Shown: in pieces, positions 1 to 9,150 of the stretch
Numbering within the stretch: position 1 is the stretch's first letter
Layout: every line of letters starts with the position of its first letter
Origin: Cyclobacteriaceae bacterium
Lineage (GTDB): Bacteria; Bacteroidota; Bacteroidia; Cytophagales; Cyclobacteriaceae
Direction: 5' to 3'
DNA length: 64,000 bases
NCBI GenBank assembly: GCA_019694875.1
Contig: JAIBBC010000001.1
Span: 1,116,001-1,180,000, forward strand
Made by a program: the position numbers and the translations under genes
The notes under the pieces: generated by a model
The model's database searches: none
Seen by the model: only the letters and a program-made list of their open reading frames with translations
What the model was told of the DNA's origin: nothing

Positions 1-1
1 C

Positions 2-1615
2 AATCGAAGTCGTACTGAGTTATGGTCGTGGGAGGGCCGGGTACTTGTTCGCGATGAAGTTCGATGGATAGAAGCCCGTTCAAACTTTGAAAAGAACGGT
101 TCAAATACTGTTCGCAGGGGAATAATTCTCGACATTACCGACCGCAAGCACCGTGAGCAGGAGAGTGAAATCCGATATCAGCTTTTGGTGGAACACTTGC
201 CACTTGGCGTGGGCGTGCACGTAAACGGAAAATTTGTTTTTGCCAATCAATACGCTCATAAGATACTCGCAGCTAGGGGTAATGAACTGGTAGGAAAGAG
301 CATAATCGAATTGGTGCATCCCGATTTTCGTGCGCTAGTTCTGGAACGAATGCAAAAAATTGTGCAGGGCGAATCGTTGCCGATGCTTGAGGAGAAATAT
401 GTGCGGCTTGATGGCACCGTTATCGATGTGGAAACCGTTGGGATACCGTTTATTTACAAAGGCGAAGCGGCCAATCAGGTAATTATCCGCGATATCACGG
501 ACAGGAAGAAGGCTGAGGCTGCGAGCAAAAAGAATGAAACGTTATTCACCCAGCTTTTCAACAGCACACCTATGGGATTGGTAATGCTTGACGAACAAGG
601 AAAGGTTGAGCAGGTTAATAATGGTTTCCAGTTGATGTTTGGTTATCGCCCGCAGGAGTTAAAAGGTAAAAACCTGAATGATTTTATCGTTCCGGAAACA
701 TTAACCAACGAGGGCATTGACCTGAACAATATTATTGCAGCCAATGAAATTGTGAGCGTAGTTACAAAGCGCCAGCACCGCGATGGACATTTAGTGGATG
801 TATTGATTTACGGAGTACCGGTATTATTGGACAACAGAACGATCAGTATCTATGGCGTTTATGTTGATATTACCGAGCGTAAAAAGGTTGAGGAGGAACT
901 AAAAGTTCGTAATACAGAGCTGGACAATTTTGTTTACAAGGTTTCACACGATTTGCGTGCTCCACTGTCGTCCATTCTCGGTCTTGTCAACCTGGCCAAG
1001 CTTCCGGGTAATGACGACAACCCGATGGATTACATTAACATCATCGGAAGGAAAGTTGAAGACCTTGATCACTTTATCAGTGATGTACTCAGCCATTCCA
1101 AGAACTTGAAACTGGATGTAAGCATTTCAAAAGTTGACTTCAACGGGATCATTTCCAAAACTTTTATGGATTTGAATTACCTGGAAGGAGCTTCTGATGT
1201 ACTGGTGTACCGGAGGGTTGAAGGAAAGGAATTCTATGGCGACCGCTGGCGGATATCGGAAATTTTCCGAAACCTTGTTTCAAATGCGATTAAGTATCGC
1301 CAGATAGGCGGCACCAAGCCTGAGATTCGCATTGAGATAATCACCACCCCGGACGAGACGACCATCATTTTCTCTGACAACGGTATAGGGATCGAGAAAA
1401 ACGACCTTGCCAAAATCTTCGAAATGTTCTACCGGGCAACGGTGCAGTCAGACGGCTCCGGGATAGGCCTGTACATCGTGAAAAATGCGGTTGAAAAACT
1501 GGGCGGAAGCATCTCCGTGACCAGTAAAGTTGGGTTTGGTACCACTTTTACTATTAAATTGCCGAATCGGACTGAAGAAAACGCATCGGGTAACACCGTT
1601 CAGTACGCGATGTAA
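2..1615 (+). CDS. PAS-domain sensor histidine kinase, 5'-truncated by window edge
   Basis: The frame is open from base 2, so the gene starts before the window; a TTG at 185 is only an internal codon. About 537 residues are visible. They show the end of a PAS/PAC module (DITDRK), then two more PAS modules each ending in a D-I-T-[DE]-R-K motif. A HisKA domain follows with the phospho-acceptor His at about visible residue 316 (codon at 947, motif SHDLRAPLSS). The HATPase domain has an N box (NLVSNAIKY), a G1 box (DNGIGIE) and a G2 box (GSGIGLYIVK). No receiver domain or response regulator is adjacent, so the partner is unknown. No membrane segment lies in the visible part. It closely resembles the kinase at 43152-44852 in its H-box and G2 region. 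Confidence 0.93.
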   Translation, partial: NRSRTELWSWEGRVLVRDEVRWIEARSNFEKNGSNTVRRGIILDITDRKHREQESEIRYQLLVEHLPLGVGVHVNGKFVFANQYAHKILAARGNELVGKSIIELVHPDFRALVLERMQKIVQGESLPMLEEKYVRLDGTVIDVETVGIPFIYKGEAANQVIIRDITDRKKAEAASKKNETLFTQLFNSTPMGLVMLDEQGKVEQVNNGFQLMFGYRPQELKGKNLNDFIVPETLTNEGIDLNNIIAANEIVSVVTKRQHRDGHLVDVLIYGVPVLLDNRTISIYGVYVDITERKKVEEELKVRNTELDNFVYKVSHDLRAPLSSILGLVNLAKLPGNDDNPMDYINIIGRKVEDLDHFISDVLSHSKNLKLDVSISKVDFNGIISKTFMDLNYLEGASDVLVYRRVEGKEFYGDRWRISEIFRNLVSNAIKYRQIGGTKPEIRIEIITTPDETTIIFSDNGIGIEKNDLAKIFEMFYRATVQSDGSGIGLYIVKNAVEKLGGSISVTSKVGFGTTFTIKLPNRTEENASGNTVQYAM

Positions 1616-1619
1616 AACT

Positions 1620-2789
1620 ATGAGAGCCATCGAGGTAAAGACATCCCGGGACATTCGAGAATTTTTAATGCTTCCGGTGAGGCTTTATAAAAATCATCCC
1701 CACTGGATTCAGCCCCTGAACAAAGACATTGAGTGGGTTTTTGACCCCAAAAAGAATAAGTTTTTTTCACACGGTGAATGTATCCGTTGGATACTCCAAA
1801 ATGATGCAGGCGAGACCATCGGCCGCGTAGCTGCATTTATTGATAACAAGTTACTGAATAAGGGTAACGATCAGCCGACAGGCGGTATGGGATTCTTTGA
1901 ATGCATACACGATCAAAAAGCTGCCTTCATGCTTTTCGATTTATGTAAAGAATGGCTGCAGGCGAGGAACGTGGAGGCCATGGATGGACCGATTAATTTC
2001 GGGCCGCGCGATCGCTGGTGGGGTTTGCTTATTGAGGGTTATAACCTGGAACCAAACTACCAGTGTAACTACAATTTCCAGTACTATAAAGATTTCTTTG
2101 AAGCATACGGCTTCCAGGTTTATTTCTATCAGCTTACGTACGGACGGAAAATGATGGAACCGTTGTCAGATAAACTCTGGCATAAATTTGAAGTTGTAGC
2201 TGAAGATCCTGACTATACCTTTGACTATTACCGCAGCGGCAATCTCGACAAGCTGGCCGATGACATCCGTTCAGTTTATAATCGTGCATGGGCTAAGCGT
2301 GGAGAAACACCTGAATTGTCGCAGATGCAGGCCCGCAACATGGTTAAGCAAATGAAACCGGTTATGGACAAGCATCTGGTTTGGTTCGGATACTACAAAG
2401 GCGAACCGATTTCATTTTTTATCTCGATTCCCGAGCTTAACCAGATCTTCAAACACCTGGGTGGCAAACTGAACTTCTGGGGCAAGCTGAAGTTTGTGTG
2501 GCATCAATGGCGTAAGACAAGCAAGAAAGCTTTTGGAATTTTATTCGGAATTGTTCCCGAGCATCACGGCAAAGGAGTTGATGGCGGAATGATTTTAGGG
2601 TTCCGAAAGTTGATGCAGGAAGAATATCTGCGCTACGAAGATTACGAGTTCGGCTGGATTGGTGATTTTAACCCGAAGATGATGCGTGTTTCGGAGCAGG
2701 TTCAAACCCGCATTGTGAAACGGCATGCTACCTACCGCAAACTTTTTGACGAGACCAAGCCGTTCAAACGGATGCCGATAATCGGCTAA
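1620..2789 (+). CDS. GNAT-like conserved protein of Bacteroidota
   Basis: A 389-residue protein. The ATG at 1620 is chosen because the upstream in-frame extension lies inside the kinase gene; the gap to the kinase stop is 4 nt, so the two are probably co-transcribed. The N-terminus (R-L-Y-K-N-H-P-H-W-I-Q-P) and the C-terminal part (GIVPEHHGKGVDGGM, which resembles an acetyl-CoA pyrophosphate loop) resemble uncharacterised YghO-like GNAT-fold proteins. Substrate and reaction are unknown. No signal peptide or membrane segment is seen, so it is probably cytoplasmic. The family call is from memory of these conserved blocks and an enzymatic role is inferred. Confidence 0.85.
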   Translation: MRAIEVKTSRDIREFLMLPVRLYKNHPHWIQPLNKDIEWVFDPKKNKFFSHGECIRWILQNDAGETIGRVAAFIDNKLLNKGNDQPTGGMGFFECIHDQKAAFMLFDLCKEWLQARNVEAMDGPINFGPRDRWWGLLIEGYNLEPNYQCNYNFQYYKDFFEAYGFQVYFYQLTYGRKMMEPLSDKLWHKFEVVAEDPDYTFDYYRSGNLDKLADDIRSVYNRAWAKRGETPELSQMQARNMVKQMKPVMDKHLVWFGYYKGEPISFFISIPELNQIFKHLGGKLNFWGKLKFVWHQWRKTSKKAFGILFGIVPEHHGKGVDGGMILGFRKLMQEEYLRYEDYEFGWIGDFNPKMMRVSEQVQTRIVKRHATYRKLFDETKPFKRMPIIG

Positions 2790-2837
2790 CACTGATCAAA
2801 TTTTTAAAACTATCAATCGGTATCATCCCTTTAACAC

Positions 2838-4085
2838 ATGCCGGTTACTGATCCATACGCAGCATTACGAATACCGGAATACCGGAGGTTCATCACTGCA
2901 CGCGTTTTTATCACTATTGCAATACAAATTCAGGCCGTTGTAGTCGGGTGGCAGGTTTATGAGCTTACCAAAGATCCGCTGTCGTTAGGGTTGATAGGTC
3001 TGGCGGAAGCCGTCCCCTCCATAGCAGTTTCATTACTGGGAGCAGGACATGTGGCGGATTTTGTCCATCGCAAGAAAATCATCGTAATCACTGTTTTTGC
3101 ATTACTGGCTTGCTCAGCGGCACTTTTGATTTTTACTACTGACCCCGGAGCGTTTGTTTTTCAGTGGGGAGTGTTGCCGATCTATTCCGTGATTTTCATC
3201 AGTGGTATTGCGCGCGGGTTTTTATCGCCAGCGGTGTTTTCATTCATGCCCCAGCTTGTTCCGCGCGAGCTTTATCAAAACGCAATCACCTGGAACAGTA
3301 CGTTGTGGGAAGCGGCATCAATCACAGGTCCCGCGATTGGAGGCTTGGTGTATGGATTCTTTGGAATAACCGCAGCGTATACATTGGATGCAACACTTGT
3401 GCTCGCTGGGTTAACGTTGATCTTCTTCATTCAAAAGAAACCATTACCACCCGCCACTAATGAAGATACGGGTGTAATCAACAAACTTACTGCCGGCTTC
3501 CGGTTTGTTTTTCAAAACAAACTAATCCTGAGTGCGATCACGCTCGATTTGTTTGCTGTATTCTTTGGCGGAGCAGTGGCGTTGTTGCCATTCTTCGCAG
3601 ATGAGATTTTGCACGTAGGTGCCGTTGGGCTGGGCTTTTTACGTTGCGCTCCTTCCATCGGTGCGGTGATTATGGCATTTTATATCACCCATTTTCCGAT
3701 ACGGAGAAATATGGGAAAGACGTTGCTTTGGGCAGTAGCAGGCTTCGGGGCCTGTATGATTTGCTTCGCGATATCGGAAAACTTCTGGCTTTCGCTTGGG
3801 CTGCTGATCCTGAGCGGAGTATTCGATTGCGTTAGCGTGATCATCCGCGGAAGCCTCATGCAAACACTTACTCCTGAAAGTATGAAAGGGCGCGTGTCGG
3901 CCGTGAACTATATTTTTATAGGCTCCTCGAATGAGCTCGGCATGGTTGAATCGGGGTTTGCCGCCAAACTTTTTGGGTTAATTCCTTCCGTGATCTTCGG
4001 AGGGCTTATGACAATTGGGGTTGTTGCAGCAACCGCGTGGCTTAGCAAATCACTGCGAAAACTTCAAAACCTGGATGATCATTAA
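2838..4085 (+). CDS. MFS transporter, EntS-like exporter
   Basis: A 415-residue protein with about 12 hydrophobic segments. The loop between segments 2 and 3 has GHVADFVHRKK, the usual MFS motif A position. The closest type by memory is the enterobactin-exporter-like MFS group (EntS/MFS_3), found in Bacteroidota as an uncharacterised inner-membrane exporter. The substrate cannot be told from the sequence. It starts at an ATG 48 nt after the GNAT-like gene, on the same strand. Its stop overlaps the convergent aminotransferase gene by 4 nt, which leaves no room for a separate terminator. Confidence 0.9.
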   Translation: MPVTDPYAALRIPEYRRFITARVFITIAIQIQAVVVGWQVYELTKDPLSLGLIGLAEAVPSIAVSLLGAGHVADFVHRKKIIVITVFALLACSAALLIFTTDPGAFVFQWGVLPIYSVIFISGIARGFLSPAVFSFMPQLVPRELYQNAITWNSTLWEAASITGPAIGGLVYGFFGITAAYTLDATLVLAGLTLIFFIQKKPLPPATNEDTGVINKLTAGFRFVFQNKLILSAITLDLFAVFFGGAVALLPFFADEILHVGAVGLGFLRCAPSIGAVIMAFYITHFPIRRNMGKTLLWAVAGFGACMICFAISENFWLSLGLLILSGVFDCVSVIIRGSLMQTLTPESMKGRVSAVNYIFIGSSNELGMVESGFAAKLFGLIPSVIFGGLMTIGVVAATAWLSKSLRKLQNLDDH

Positions 4086-5371
4086 GATGCAGCAATCTTA
4101 AGCACCGCCTCCACAAATCGATCAAGATCTTTTGTGGTAGTATAAACATGTGGTGTTACCCGAACACCGTTGATATTCTCCCATTTCACCGTTGTGGTGT
4201 GGATTTGAAACTCGTTCATCAAACGGCTTCCAACCTCGCCCGGATCAATTCCTTCGATGTAAAAATTACCCAGGGCGCATGAAAACTCAGGCTTCAGCGA
4301 AATATTGAGTTTCACCCGTGAGTTCTTCGTAACCTTTTCCGCCCAATAGTTTTTCAGGTAGCGAAGGCGTTCTTCTTTACGCTTTGTACCGATGGCATTT
4401 TGAAAATCAATTGCCTGGCCGATGGCTTGTTCCGGTGCGAAAGAACGTGTGCCCAGTGTTTCAAACTTTCGGATGTCGGCAATTTGCGGTTTGTCGTTTG
4501 GGAACAAAGGCCAGAGTCCGCCAATGTTTTCTTTTTTAACCCGCAGCATTCCGGTTCCGAACGGAGCGCATAACCATTTGTGCAAGCTTGTTCCGAAGTA
4601 ATCGGGATCGAAGTCTGAAATTTTATAATCGAGGTGTGCAAAGGTATGTGCGCCATCAACTAATGAAATGATATTGCGCTTGCGAGCTTCTTCACATAAT
4701 CTTTTTACCGGGAACAATTGACCGGTCCAATTGATCATGTGCGTGATATGCCAGATTTTTGTTTTCGGAGTTGTGGCGTTGATGAACTCGTTAACAATTT
4801 GGTCTTCACTTTCCATCGGCAATTGGAAGTTCAACCACTTGATCTTGATACCATCACGCATTTCCTTTTGCTTCCATGCCTGGATCATGTTTGGATAATC
4901 CTGCTTGGTCATGATGATCTCGTCACCTTTTGCAAGTGTTAAGCCCCACGTAACCGTTGCCATGGCTTCTGTGGTGTTGCGGTTGATGGCGACTTCATCG
5001 GGCGAGCAGCCCGCGAGATCAGCAAGCTTCCTCCGCACCGCTTCACGCCCTTTGTCGAGAATCTGCCACATGTAATACGAAGGAGCTTCATTGCTCAATT
5101 GATAATACCGGTTAACGGCATCCTGTACAACTTTCGGCTGTGGACTTACTCCGCCATTGTTCAGGTTTAAAATGTTTGACGACACCGTGTACGACTGAGC
5201 CATTCTTGCCCATAATTCTTCATCGGTGGCAGCATCCAGTGGTGAAAGTTTATTGAGTGAAAGCATTGCATCCGACACATCTTCGGCAAGCGCGGTTTGC
5301 ACAAACGGAGTTAGGGTAAGAAACCCAGCAGCACCTAATGTTTTCTGAAAGAATGATCTGCGTGAAGTCAT
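4082..5371 (-). CDS. Exported class V aminotransferase, isopenicillin-N-epimerase-like
   Basis: A 429-residue PLP enzyme. The N-terminus MTSRRSFFQK followed by a hydrophobic stretch ending near ALAE is a twin-arginine (Tat) signal, so the folded enzyme should be sent to the periplasm. The class V aminotransferase core shows the PLP-binding Asp in SLVDGAHTFAH and the Schiff-base Lys in TSLHKW. The fold class includes isopenicillin N epimerases, cysteine desulfurases and serine-pyruvate aminotransferases; the exact reaction is not deducible. A Tat-exported member with no biosynthetic neighbours is typical of Bacteroidota. It stands alone between a convergent MFS gene and a same-strand NadR-like gene. 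Confidence 0.9.
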   Translation of the reverse strand: MTSRRSFFQKTLGAAGFLTLTPFVQTALAEDVSDAMLSLNKLSPLDAATDEELWARMAQSYTVSSNILNLNNGGVSPQPKVVQDAVNRYYQLSNEAPSYYMWQILDKGREAVRRKLADLAGCSPDEVAINRNTTEAMATVTWGLTLAKGDEIIMTKQDYPNMIQAWKQKEMRDGIKIKWLNFQLPMESEDQIVNEFINATTPKTKIWHITHMINWTGQLFPVKRLCEEARKRNIISLVDGAHTFAHLDYKISDFDPDYFGTSLHKWLCAPFGTGMLRVKKENIGGLWPLFPNDKPQIADIRKFETLGTRSFAPEQAIGQAIDFQNAIGTKRKEERLRYLKNYWAEKVTKNSRVKLNISLKPEFSCALGNFYIEGIDPGEVGSRLMNEFQIHTTTVKWENINGVRVTPHVYTTTKDLDRFVEAVLKIAAS

Positions 5372-5418
5372 ACGGGAAAAGATTAGGCAAGTAAGATAAG
5401 ATTTTTGAAGGTAAAACC

Positions 5419-5952
5419 TTAGCGAATTTCCTCCACCGCTTTTACTGCTGCGGCATTGCGCGAAGCAGAATGACCACGAATAATTCGATACCTGACATGG
5501 GAGTTTTTCAATTCTTTTTCATACAGATCAAAAAGCTCCTGACGTTTATGCGGATGCTCTCGCAACGGATCGTCTTGCCACGGTAAGTCGATATCGGTTA
5601 GCAGATGAAGATCATATTTCTGCTGATGCATGAGGTTAATGATTTCCGGATCGCATGAGCCATACTTGAATTCACTCCATATTTTAATAACCACCAGGTT
5701 GGTATCACAAAACACAAAACGGTTAGCCTGTTGTGCGATAACATTTTCCATTTCAAGCTGACCGTGAGCGATTGTTGTAAGATCGGATTTCTGATAAGGT
5801 CTGCTAAGGTTCTCTAAATATTCACGTGCAAACTCAGGCACCCACTGTGTTTGATAATGACTTGCCAGGAAGCGGGCCAGTTCTGTTTTACCCGTGCATT
5901 CCGGCCCCACAATGGCGATCCTTCTTACCTCCCGGCTGATTTCTGTATCCAT
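5419..5952 (-). CDS. NadR-like P-loop kinase (AAA_28 type)
   Basis: A 177-residue ATPase with a Walker A motif GPECTGKTELA at about residues 15-25. The conserved block around EFAREYLE resembles the ribosylnicotinamide-kinase domain of NadR (AAA_28/Ttd14 family). Only the kinase domain is present: the nicotinamide-nucleotide adenylyltransferase and HTH parts of enterobacterial NadR are missing. No PnuC transporter gene is next to it, although such pairing is common in the phylum. A role in salvage of nicotinamide riboside or a related small substrate is inferred. It lies 47 nt upstream of the aminotransferase on the same strand. Confidence 0.85.
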   Translation of the reverse strand: MDTEISREVRRIAIVGPECTGKTELARFLASHYQTQWVPEFAREYLENLSRPYQKSDLTTIAHGQLEMENVIAQQANRFVFCDTNLVVIKIWSEFKYGSCDPEIINLMHQQKYDLHLLTDIDLPWQDDPLREHPHKRQELFDLYEKELKNSHVRYRIIRGHSASRNAAAVKAVEEIR

Positions 5953-5995
5953 AGGGCGAAAATGATCTATATTTCTTTAAAAGTATAACGATCAT

Positions 5996-6003
5996 TATCT
6001 TTC
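5996..6003 (+). promoter_or_regulatory. Bacteroidota -7 box upstream of the amine oxidase
   Basis: TATCTTTC matches the TAnnTTTG consensus in seven of eight positions. It lies 25 nt before the GTG start at 6029 and serves as the likely promoter -7 element. No clear -33 TTTG was assigned. Confidence 0.4.
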
Positions 6004-6028
6004 TGAAATCTTCACTAAAAGAACCTAC

Positions 6029-7567
6029 GTGAAAAGAAGAGAAGCGTTAAAAAACCTTGGTATGGGCGTTACTGCAGGTCTTGTATTGCCTGCCTGGTTA
6101 ACCGCATGTTCGGATGATGCATCCGGTCCGGAGGTAAAATATGATGGAGTGGTTGGTATTGTGGGTGCAGGTGCGGCGGGATTGGCTGTAGCCGATTATC
6201 TGATTTCAAAAGGTATTCGGGTAAAGATATTTGAAGCGTCCGGCCGGATAGGAGGCAGGATCAAGGCAATCAAACCATCCGACCCTATCTTTAATGAACT
6301 CGCGGCCGACTTCCACGTTGAGCTTGGTGCAGACAGAATATTCGGTACCAATTCAGAGTTTGGGAATCTTATTAAGCTGTTGAAAGTACCCACTGTTAAG
6401 TTTCGTGAGGAGCCAACCAGTGCGCAGGACTATTACATCATCAATGGCGAATACTTTTCGCAGGCTGAGGCCGAAGCACGTGTTGACTTTCAGGCACTGA
6501 AAGCGTTTAAAGAAACTGGCCTCGCAACTTATACAGGCGGTGGGTCTGTTCAGAATGCAGCAGGCGCAAGTACCGACATGCAAGGCATACTGAATTCATG
6601 GCTTGGAAATGCGTATGGATCGTCATCCGATCGAATCGGAGCGAATGCGTTAGGGGAAGCACTCGCGATGATCGAACATGACAAAAAAGAGTTCATGCTG
6701 GTAACAAATCCGATCAGCGATGTACTCACATCAAAATATGCAAAAGCACTTAAGCGGGTAACACTCAATACTGCAGTTAAAGCTGTTAATTATTCTGACG
6801 CAGGCATTGTCAGATTAACGCTTCTCGATACGGTTGCCAATACCGAAAGCACGGTTGAAGTTACCAAGCTGGTAGTAACATCGCCTGTCAATGTTCTTAA
6901 AGACTCATCGCTCATTAGCTTTTCTCCTGCGTTGCCCGCATCAAAGACGAATGCGTTAAGCCACATCGGTATGGATGCTTCCATCCGGATTATTCTGGAG
7001 TTCACACGCAATAACTTTTTCAAGAAGCCTGACGGCACAGGTCCGGCTCCGGCCTTTATCTATGGGGGGGAAGTGTGTCCGTCCTACTTCTTTCCGGGGG
7101 TGGGCAGGAGTGATAAAAACCTGACTGTAAGCGTAACGATCAACGGTCCTAAGGCGCAGGAATATTCAGATTTACTGGGCCCTGAACCTGATGCAACAAC
7201 AGGGGAACCGTATCCTGAGTTAGTAGTCAATGCTATACTGGATGAAATACTTTCTGAGATGGATGTTGTGTTTGACGGGAAGGCTTCTTTGAATATTCGC
7301 AAACGCTTTGAAGATGGGACAATCATTTCTGTCATTAAAGACTGGACCAAAGTGCCCTACATATTGGGGGGTCAATCGTATCCGCTTGTAGGCGGAACAA
7401 ATGAAGATCGCGTTGCACTGGCAGAGCCGATTGATAATAAGATATTCTTTGCAGGTGAGGCCACCGATTTCACCGGTGAATTCGGAACAATCAGTGGCGC
7501 GTTAAAATCCGGTGAGCGTGCAGCAGAAGAAGTTGTTGCCGCTATCCTCGCGGAAAACGAATCATAG
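6029..7567 (+). CDS. Exported flavin amine oxidase
   Basis: A 512-residue FAD enzyme with a GTG start that directly precedes the export signal. The N-terminus KRREALKNLG plus a hydrophobic run and LTAC combines a Tat-like motif with a possible lipobox, so the protein may be a periplasmic or membrane-anchored flavoenzyme. The Rossmann motif GIVGAGAAGLAVADYL lies near residues 42-57, with the second FAD contact EASGRIGGRI. The C-terminal FAD motif is FFAGEATDFTGEFGTISGA. This layout is that of monoamine/polyamine oxidases and related NAD(P)-binding-like flavin oxidases; the substrate is unknown. The stop overlaps the convergent TSUP gene by 6 nt. Confidence 0.92.
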   Translation: MKRREALKNLGMGVTAGLVLPAWLTACSDDASGPEVKYDGVVGIVGAGAAGLAVADYLISKGIRVKIFEASGRIGGRIKAIKPSDPIFNELAADFHVELGADRIFGTNSEFGNLIKLLKVPTVKFREEPTSAQDYYIINGEYFSQAEAEARVDFQALKAFKETGLATYTGGGSVQNAAGASTDMQGILNSWLGNAYGSSSDRIGANALGEALAMIEHDKKEFMLVTNPISDVLTSKYAKALKRVTLNTAVKAVNYSDAGIVRLTLLDTVANTESTVEVTKLVVTSPVNVLKDSSLISFSPALPASKTNALSHIGMDASIRIILEFTRNNFFKKPDGTGPAPAFIYGGEVCPSYFFPGVGRSDKNLTVSVTINGPKAQEYSDLLGPEPDATTGEPYPELVVNAILDEILSEMDVVFDGKASLNIRKRFEDGTIISVIKDWTKVPYILGGQSYPLVGGTNEDRVALAEPIDNKIFFAGEATDFTGEFGTISGALKSGERAAEEVVAAILAENES

Positions 7568-8344
7568 TTCACGGAACAAAATCCAGCAACCCATAATCAA
7601 TACAAACCACCCGAAACTCTTGCGCAGGATTTCGGCTGATATTTTTTTGGAGAGCCGGTCGCCAATGAGAATGCCGATGACTGATAAAGCAGTGATCGAT
7701 AATAGAAATTTCCAGTCCATCGAATAATTCAACACATCGCCCAGGAAGCCGATCAGTGAATTGATGGCGATGATGAACAGTGAAGTTCCTACTGCTGTTT
7801 TAAACGGCAGTCCGGTTAACAAGACCAGCGCGGGTATGATAAGAAACCCGCCACCGGCACCAACGAATCCTGTTAGAAATCCGATGATAATCCCTTCAAT
7901 GATTACCAGCACCACGCGGAATCGATGGTTGTCGTTCGAAATCTCTTTCCGGCCCCGGATCATCGAGATCGAAGCGAGGATCATCAGCACGGCAAATATG
8001 CCAAGGATCAGCACTCTTTTTGAAAGCGTGAATGAATCACCCTGGTAGACGATTTCAGGTATTCCCGGAACAATCCATTTGCGCGTGCAAAAGATTGTGA
8101 CGATGGAAGGCAGTCCAAAGAAGAAGCCTGTGCGAAGATTGACGAGGTGCTTTTTGTATTTGGGAATGGCTCCGACAAACGATGTTGTACCCACAATAAA
8201 CAGTGAATACGCTGACGCCATCACAACGTCTACATTCAGCAGGTAAACTAAAATCGGAATGGAGAGAATCGAGCCTCCGCCTCCGAGAATGCCCAGAATA
8301 ACCCCGATAAGAATACACGCAGCATACCCGATAATCTCCATCAT
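7562..8344 (-). CDS. TSUP (TauE/SafE) family permease
   Basis: A 260-residue membrane protein with about eight hydrophobic helices in two similar halves. Each half has a Gly-rich TSUP motif, GGGGSILSIPILVYL near the N-terminus and GAGGGFLIIPALVLL in the middle. The family exports or imports sulfur-containing or organic anions such as sulfite, taurine derivatives or sulfoacetate; the actual substrate cannot be predicted here. The next gene upstream on the same strand, rlpA, ends only 15 nt before it, so they may be co-transcribed, although the functions are unrelated. Confidence 0.92.
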   Translation of the reverse strand: MMEIIGYAACILIGVILGILGGGGSILSIPILVYLLNVDVVMASAYSLFIVGTTSFVGAIPKYKKHLVNLRTGFFFGLPSIVTIFCTRKWIVPGIPEIVYQGDSFTLSKRVLILGIFAVLMILASISMIRGRKEISNDNHRFRVVLVIIEGIIIGFLTGFVGAGGGFLIIPALVLLTGLPFKTAVGTSLFIIAINSLIGFLGDVLNYSMDWKFLLSITALSVIGILIGDRLSKKISAEILRKSFGWFVLIMGCWILFREL

Positions 8345-8359
8345 GATTGCGCTGCGGGA

Positions 8360-9058
8360 TTAGAGTTTTTCGTAGTCAACAATAAATGCGTCCGGAAATT
8401 TTTTGCGGATTTCGTCACGGAAGGATTCTGCTTTTTCGCGGTTCGAGAATTGCCCGAGAATAAGGCTGTAGTATTTTATTCCGTTCAGAATCTTAACCTG
8501 CACAACAACTTTTTTCTGATAGGAACTTTTCAGGTTTTCAGCAAGGCGCATCAGGTTAACAAGTTCCTGGTAAGTCCCGATCTGCAAACCAAAGCCTTTT
8601 GGATTACGCCTGTCGACTTTGAATTCGTAAAATTCTTTTTCATCCACTACCACGTGCTCAATCGCGCGTGCCGGATCGCTTACTTTTCCGGTTCCAGCAT
8701 CGATTACTTCTATCTTGACATCGGCCAAACCAATGTTAACAAACTCAAGTTTTTCAGCGGCTGATTTCGACAGGTCAACTACGCGACCTTCCACGTATGG
8801 TCCCCGGTCATTTACTGTTACATCAACCGACAGGTTGTTTTTAAGATTTGTAACTCGAATAACAGTTCCGAAAGGAAGAGATTTGTGTGCCGCTGTAAGC
8901 TTGCTGTGCTTGTATTTTTCACCGCTGGCGGTTGGCTTGCCTTCAAATTTGTCGGCATAAAAGGAAGCTTTGCCGGTTTGCGTTTGCGCGAAGCAAAAAG
9001 TGGCAAAAAGAAAAAGTACAGTTGAAAAAATGAGTCTCATAGAGTTGAGGATTTGCAT
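8360..9058 (-). CDS. rlpA: RlpA septal lytic transglycosylase with SPOR domain
   Basis: A 232-residue secreted protein. The signal peptide runs to about FCFAQ; the real start may be the second Met, 6 codons in (9040). A double-psi beta-barrel domain (about residues 25-120) carries the RlpA block G-K-A-S-F-Y-A-x-x-F-E-G, ASGEKYKHSKLTAAHKSLPFG and the catalytic-site motif VNDRGP. The C-terminal 70 residues form a SPOR domain (LQIGTY start, paired helices, Q-F-x-x-R-E-x-A motif) that binds denuded septal glycan. RlpA cleaves naked glycan strands during daughter-cell separation. It has no Cys lipobox, so it is periplasmic rather than a lipoprotein. Confidence 0.93.
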   Translation of the reverse strand: MQILNSMRLIFSTVLFLFATFCFAQTQTGKASFYADKFEGKPTASGEKYKHSKLTAAHKSLPFGTVIRVTNLKNNLSVDVTVNDRGPYVEGRVVDLSKSAAEKLEFVNIGLADVKIEVIDAGTGKVSDPARAIEHVVVDEKEFYEFKVDRRNPKGFGLQIGTYQELVNLMRLAENLKSSYQKKVVVQVKILNGIKYYSLILGQFSNREKAESFRDEIRKKFPDAFIVDYEKL

Positions 9059-9113
9059 CCAAATTTAAAAGGAGTTGTTGAATTTATAATTAGCGAATTC
9101 GCCACTCAACACT

Positions 9114-9121
9114 TATCTTTG
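9114..9121 (+). promoter_or_regulatory. Promoter -7 box of guaB
   Basis: TATCTTTG fits the TAnnTTTG consensus of the primary sigma factor in Bacteroidota exactly. It ends 29 nt before the guaB ATG. No matching -33 TTTG was found at the usual spacing. Confidence 0.6.
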
Positions 9122-9150
9122 CCCGGCAAATAACAGATCGTTTATTTGCC

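Noticed and set aside
4082-4085. Shared terminator between the MFS and aminotransferase genes
   Set aside because: The genes overlap by 4 nt and no hairpin with a T-run is visible at the junction.
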